Shown one piece after another: positions 22,169-24,984 of a stretch of DNA of 24,984 nt. Every line of letters begins with the position of its first letter. Within the stretch, counting starts at the first letter, position 1. The DNA lies in contig JBBRWV010000045.1 of the NCBI GenBank assembly GCA_038248985.1, positions 1 to 24,984 of the forward strand, given 5' to 3'. This DNA comes from JBBRWV01 sp038248985. GTDB taxonomy: Bacteria; Planctomycetota; Phycisphaerae; WQYP01. The notes under the pieces were generated by a model. The model saw only the letters and a list, made by a program, of their open reading frames with translations. It was not told the DNA's origin and made no database searches. Both the position numbers and the translations under genes were made by a program.

Positions 22169-22228
22169 CAAAGCCCTGCAATCAGATTCTCCCCCTATTC
22201 TGTCGGCTTGAAACTTCCCGCGTGAACC

Positions 22229-22257
22229 TCGACACTTCGCACATGCTAGGATATTTT
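22229..22257 (+). promoter_or_regulatory. Promoter of the methyltransferase gene, predicted leaderless
   Basis: TCGACA (22229-22234, 5 of 6), a 17-nt spacer and TATTTT (22252-22257) stand exactly 9 nt before the ATG at 22267. The geometry matches those of nuoI and aroC and supports this ATG over two upstream candidates. Confidence 0.45.
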
Positions 22258-22266
22258 TCCACGCTC

Positions 22267-23493
22267 ATGCCAATTTTCCTCTCCCCCCATTTCCTTTGCG
22301 CCACCTTCGCCGGCCCCCAACGCCTGCAAAAATCCCCCTACACGCGTGTCACCATCCGCCCCCTCATCCTGCACGACACCCCGCACCTTTCCCTCTCCTA
22401 CTTCACCGACAAGCAGGACATCACCAAAAATTTCCCCCTCACCGATGCCCACCTCCCCCTCAACGATCTCCTCGCCATCGGCTTTGCCAACATCCACATT
22501 CGCACCACCACCGAAGAAATCGACGCCCGCCTCACGAAAAAACACGAACTCCAACTCGCTAGAAAAAAAATTGACTCCGGCCCACTCCCCGATCACCCAC
22601 CCGCTCCACCCGCTCCCGTCCCCCACAACCGCGCCAAAAATCTCCCCTTCCCCGACGGCCAACCCAACTCCCTCCTCTCCGCCCTCGGCATCCTTGATCG
22701 CAACAATCACGTCCGTCCCACCATGCGGTCCAAATACACCCAAATCAACGAGTTCCTCAAACTTCTCGACCACGCCCTCGCCGATCTGCCCATCCCTACC
22801 GACCGCCCTCTCGCCCTCCTCGACTGCGGCTGCGGCTCCGCCTACCTCACCCTCGCTACGCACCACTTCCTCAATCAAAGCAAAAAAATACCCGCCCGCG
22901 TCCTCGGCATCGACATCAATGAATCCCTCATCGCCAAATGCGCCCTCCGCGCCGAATCCCTCGACTCGCAAACTTCCTCCTCCTCAACTCAACCCACCAC
23001 CGCCAATCTGGAATTCCTCGCCGGCCAAATCGGCTCACTCCAAAATGCCCAGGCCGACATCGTCCTCGCCCTCCACGCCTGCGACACCGCCACCGATGAC
23101 GCCATCGTCCAGGCCATCCGCAGCAACGCCCGCTTGCTCATGGCCGTCCCCTGTTGCCACAAAAATCTCCACAAATCCCTCCACGCCGACGCCCTCGCCC
23201 CTCTTCACCGTCACGGCATCCTGCACCAGCGCCTCGCCGACCTCACCACCGACGCCTTCCGCGCCCTCATCCTCCGCATCCTCGGCTACAAAACCGATGT
23301 CCTCGAATTCATCTCCTCCGAACACACCGGCCGCAATCTGATGATCCGCGCCATCAAAACCCCTCACCCCGCCGAGTCCCATTTCATCCGCGATTATCTT
23401 GACCTCAAAAAATTCTTCCACGTCACCCCCTACCTCGAATCCGCCCTCGGCTCCTCCTTCACCCCCCTGTTCGAAAAGCAAACCTCTCCATGA
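22267..23493 (+). CDS. SAM-dependent methyltransferase (Methyltransf_32-like)
   Basis: This 408-aa class I methyltransferase has LLDCGCGSAYLTLA (motif I, 184-197), GIDIN (214-218), LHACDTATDDAI (269-280) and VPCCHKNL (294-301). The LHACDTATD and PCCH pair is typical of the Methyltransf_32 group, which includes METTL25- and GSTCD-like proteins; the substrate is unknown. Residues 1-150 form an N-terminal region with YTRVTIRPL, YFTDKQDITKN and TTTEEIDARLTKK, then a Pro-rich linker. RPTMRSKYTQINEFLKLLD (150-168) precedes the core. Three in-frame ATGs lie at 22135, 22243 and 22267; the last is preferred because of the promoter 9 nt upstream and because the family-like part begins there. The stop overlaps the GNAT gene (ATGA). 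Confidence 0.85.
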   Translation: MPIFLSPHFLCATFAGPQRLQKSPYTRVTIRPLILHDTPHLSLSYFTDKQDITKNFPLTDAHLPLNDLLAIGFANIHIRTTTEEIDARLTKKHELQLARKKIDSGPLPDHPPAPPAPVPHNRAKNLPFPDGQPNSLLSALGILDRNNHVRPTMRSKYTQINEFLKLLDHALADLPIPTDRPLALLDCGCGSAYLTLATHHFLNQSKKIPARVLGIDINESLIAKCALRAESLDSQTSSSSTQPTTANLEFLAGQIGSLQNAQADIVLALHACDTATDDAIVQAIRSNARLLMAVPCCHKNLHKSLHADALAPLHRHGILHQRLADLTTDAFRALILRILGYKTDVLEFISSEHTGRNLMIRAIKTPHPAESHFIRDYLDLKKFFHVTPYLESALGSSFTPLFEKQTSP

Positions 23494-23972
23494 CCACACC
23501 CGCCAACATCCACTCACTCACCTTCCGCCTCGCCACCTTCGACGAGATATACCATCTCCGCTACACCATCCTGCGCGCCAACCATCCCGTCGAACGCATC
23601 GTCTGGCCAGGTGATGACGCCACCCCGCCCGTCACCTTTCACTTCGCCGCCTTCGATCAATCCGCCGCGCCGCACACCACTATCGCCTGCCTCACGGTCC
23701 ACTCTTCGCATTCTCCGCTTGATCCCTCCATCCCCGCCTACCGCCTCCGCGGCATGGCCGTCGCTCCCACCTTCCGCGCGCAAAAAATCGGCAGCCAACT
23801 CCTTTCCCTCGCCACCTCCCACATCCTCACCCACACCTCCATCCGTCTCCTCTGGTGCAATGCCCGCGTCCCTGCTATCAATTTCTACCTTCGCCACAAC
23901 TGGCAGATCATCTCTGAGGAATTCGAAATCGAAGACGCCGGCCCCCACAAAAAAATGCTCCGCCCCCTCTGA
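23490..23972 (+). CDS. GNAT family N-acetyltransferase
   Basis: This 160-aa protein fits the GNAT fold, closest in pattern to ElaA-like members. Motif A is YRLRGMAVAPTFRAQKIGSQLLSLA (85-109): the acetyl-CoA loop is RAQKIG, with Lys in place of the first Gly of the usual R/Q-x-x-G-x-G/A. The C-terminal AINFYLRHNWQIISEEFEIEDAGPHKKM follows the FY-x-x-GF...EE...HxxM pattern. The ATG overlaps the methyltransferase stop (ATGA), so the two are probably made together. Substrate unknown. The gap before aroC is 71 nt and holds the aroC promoter. Confidence 0.88.
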   Translation: MTTPANIHSLTFRLATFDEIYHLRYTILRANHPVERIVWPGDDATPPVTFHFAAFDQSAAPHTTIACLTVHSSHSPLDPSIPAYRLRGMAVAPTFRAQKIGSQLLSLATSHILTHTSIRLLWCNARVPAINFYLRHNWQIISEEFEIEDAGPHKKMLRPL

Positions 23973-24005
23973 TACCCATCCCCCCCGGTTTTCTCGCCGG
24001 CTCAA

Positions 24006-24034
24006 TTGGCATTCCCCTCCCTCACTCATATACT
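24006..24034 (+). promoter_or_regulatory. Promoter of aroC, predicted leaderless
   Basis: TTGGCA (24006-24011, 5 of 6), a 17-nt spacer and TATACT (24029-24034, 5 of 6) stand exactly 9 nt before the aroC ATG. Transcription would start near 24041, leaving 0-4 nt of leader and no room for a Shine-Dalgarno. Confidence 0.7.
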
Positions 24035-24043
24035 CACCCATCT

Positions 24044-24984
24044 ATGGCCACACTTACCTACCGTACCGCCGGCGAGTCCCACGGCCCCGCCCTCATCGCC
24101 CTCATCGAAGGCATGCCCCACGGCGTCCCCGTCGATACCGCCCTCATCAATCGCGAACTCCTCCGTCGCCAAGGCGGCTATGGCCGGGGCGGCCGTCAAA
24201 AAATCGAAACCGATCTCGTCCAGTATCTCTCCGGCGTCCGCACCCTTGACGGCCAATCCCACACCATCGGCTCGCCCATCGCCCTCATGGTCCCCAATAA
24301 AGACAACCGCCTCGATGACCTCGCCTCCACTCCCCCCCTGCATCGCCCGCGCCCCGGCCATGCCGACCTCGCCGGCGCCGTCAAATGGCTCACCACCGAC
24401 TGCCGCGAAGTCCTCGAACGCGCCTCCGCCCGCGAAACCACCGTCCGTGTCGCCGCCGGCGCCCTCGCCAAATGCCTCCTCCGGCAATTCGACATCGAAG
24501 TATTCGGCTTCGTTCGCCAGGTCGGCGAAGCCCGCGGCAACTTCAACGTCACCCCCGCCAACTGGCGCTCCCTCCTCGAAAAACGCGACGCCTCCGATGT
24601 CTACTGCCCCGACGAAACTGCCGACGCCGCCATGAAAGAATTCATCAACCAGCAGAAAATCAACAAAGACACCGCTGGCGGCATCGTCGAAACCCACATC
24701 TTCAACTGCCCCGTCGGCCTCGGCTCCTGCCTCACCTGGGACGGCCGCCTCGACTCCCGCATCGCCGCCGCCGTCGTCGGCATCCAGGCCTTCAAAGGCG
24801 TCGAGATTGGTATGGGCTTCGAAGTCGCCATGCTCCCCGGCTCCCAAGTCCACGATGAAATCGCCTTCGATCCCGCACTGCAAAACACCCCCTCCCTCGG
24901 CTTCGTCCGCAAAACCAACAACGCCGGCGGCCTCGAAGGCGGCATGACCAACGGTCAGCCCATCGTCGTCCGCGGCGCCATGAA
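24044..24984 (+). CDS. aroC: Chorismate synthase (N-terminal 313 codons, runs off the window)
   Basis: Chorismate synthase removes phosphate from EPSP to give chorismate, the last shared step to aromatic amino acids and folate, using reduced FMN. Signature blocks are present: TAGESHGPALIALIEG at the N-terminus, RRQGGYGRGGRQKIETD, RPGHADLAGAVKW, ERASARETTVRVAAGALAK, and near the window end GGLEGGMTNGQPIVVRGAMK. The full protein should have about 360-390 residues, so some 50-80 are off-window. The ATG at 24044 has no Shine-Dalgarno sequence; a near-consensus promoter ends 9 nt upstream. Confidence 0.96.
   Translation, partial: MATLTYRTAGESHGPALIALIEGMPHGVPVDTALINRELLRRQGGYGRGGRQKIETDLVQYLSGVRTLDGQSHTIGSPIALMVPNKDNRLDDLASTPPLHRPRPGHADLAGAVKWLTTDCREVLERASARETTVRVAAGALAKCLLRQFDIEVFGFVRQVGEARGNFNVTPANWRSLLEKRDASDVYCPDETADAAMKEFINQQKINKDTAGGIVETHIFNCPVGLGSCLTWDGRLDSRIAAAVVGIQAFKGVEIGMGFEVAMLPGSQVHDEIAFDPALQNTPSLGFVRKTNNAGGLEGGMTNGQPIVVRGAM

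Overview
The window is a stretch of ordinary bacterial chromosome, GC-rich and densely coded on both strands, with no phage, transposase or CRISPR signature. The likely host is a planctomycete, most likely of the Phycisphaerae. This is inferred from resemblance, from memory, of several secreted or membrane proteins of unknown function (193, 223, 318, 503 and 621 aa) to lineage-specific planctomycete proteins, and from the divergent Dxs thiamine motif. It rests on recall and not on a search.

Layout. 1-2804 (minus): the N-terminal third of glutamate synthase (gltB, TTG start) and two small exported proteins. 3035-3448 (minus): a Rid-family protein without the catalytic Arg, with a terminator. 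3629-5081 (plus): an exported protein of unknown function followed by a cytochrome b562-like protein with both haem ligands. 5167-5249 (minus): tRNA-Leu(CAA). 5326-13288 (minus): a 621-aa membrane protein, a stand-alone four-helix-bundle (S23/bAvd-type) protein, NAD kinase, a CxxC membrane protein, an SGNH hydrolase, dxs with a clear terminator and promoter, and an ispA-type prenyl synthase. dxs and the prenyl synthase together give DXP and short-chain prenyl diphosphates. 13504-14460 (plus): an RmlD-like reductase with an insertion. 14533-16044 (minus): an exported coiled-coil protein. 16722-19986 (plus): a rearranged complex I cluster nuoI - small membrane protein - nuoA - nuoB, followed by a C45-type autoproteolytic hydrolase. 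20081-22134 (minus): mnmA overlapped by a family 9 glycosyltransferase. 22267-23972 (plus): a methyltransferase overlapped by a GNAT acetyltransferase. 24044 to the end (plus): the N-terminal part of chorismate synthase (aroC).

Two signals are not explained by the genes. First, almost every larger gap holds short, degenerate, short-period repeats (7-, 8-, 9-, 10- and 14-nt units of several sequence families), and one gap has three copies of a 13-nt word. Second, three plus-strand genes without a Shine-Dalgarno sequence (nuoI, the methyltransferase, aroC) share one geometry: a -35-like hexamer, 17 nt, a -10-like hexamer, exactly 9 nt, then ATG. This predicts leaderless mRNAs, while most neighbouring genes have ordinary Shine-Dalgarno sequences. 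I found no clear new defence, mobile or biosynthetic system.
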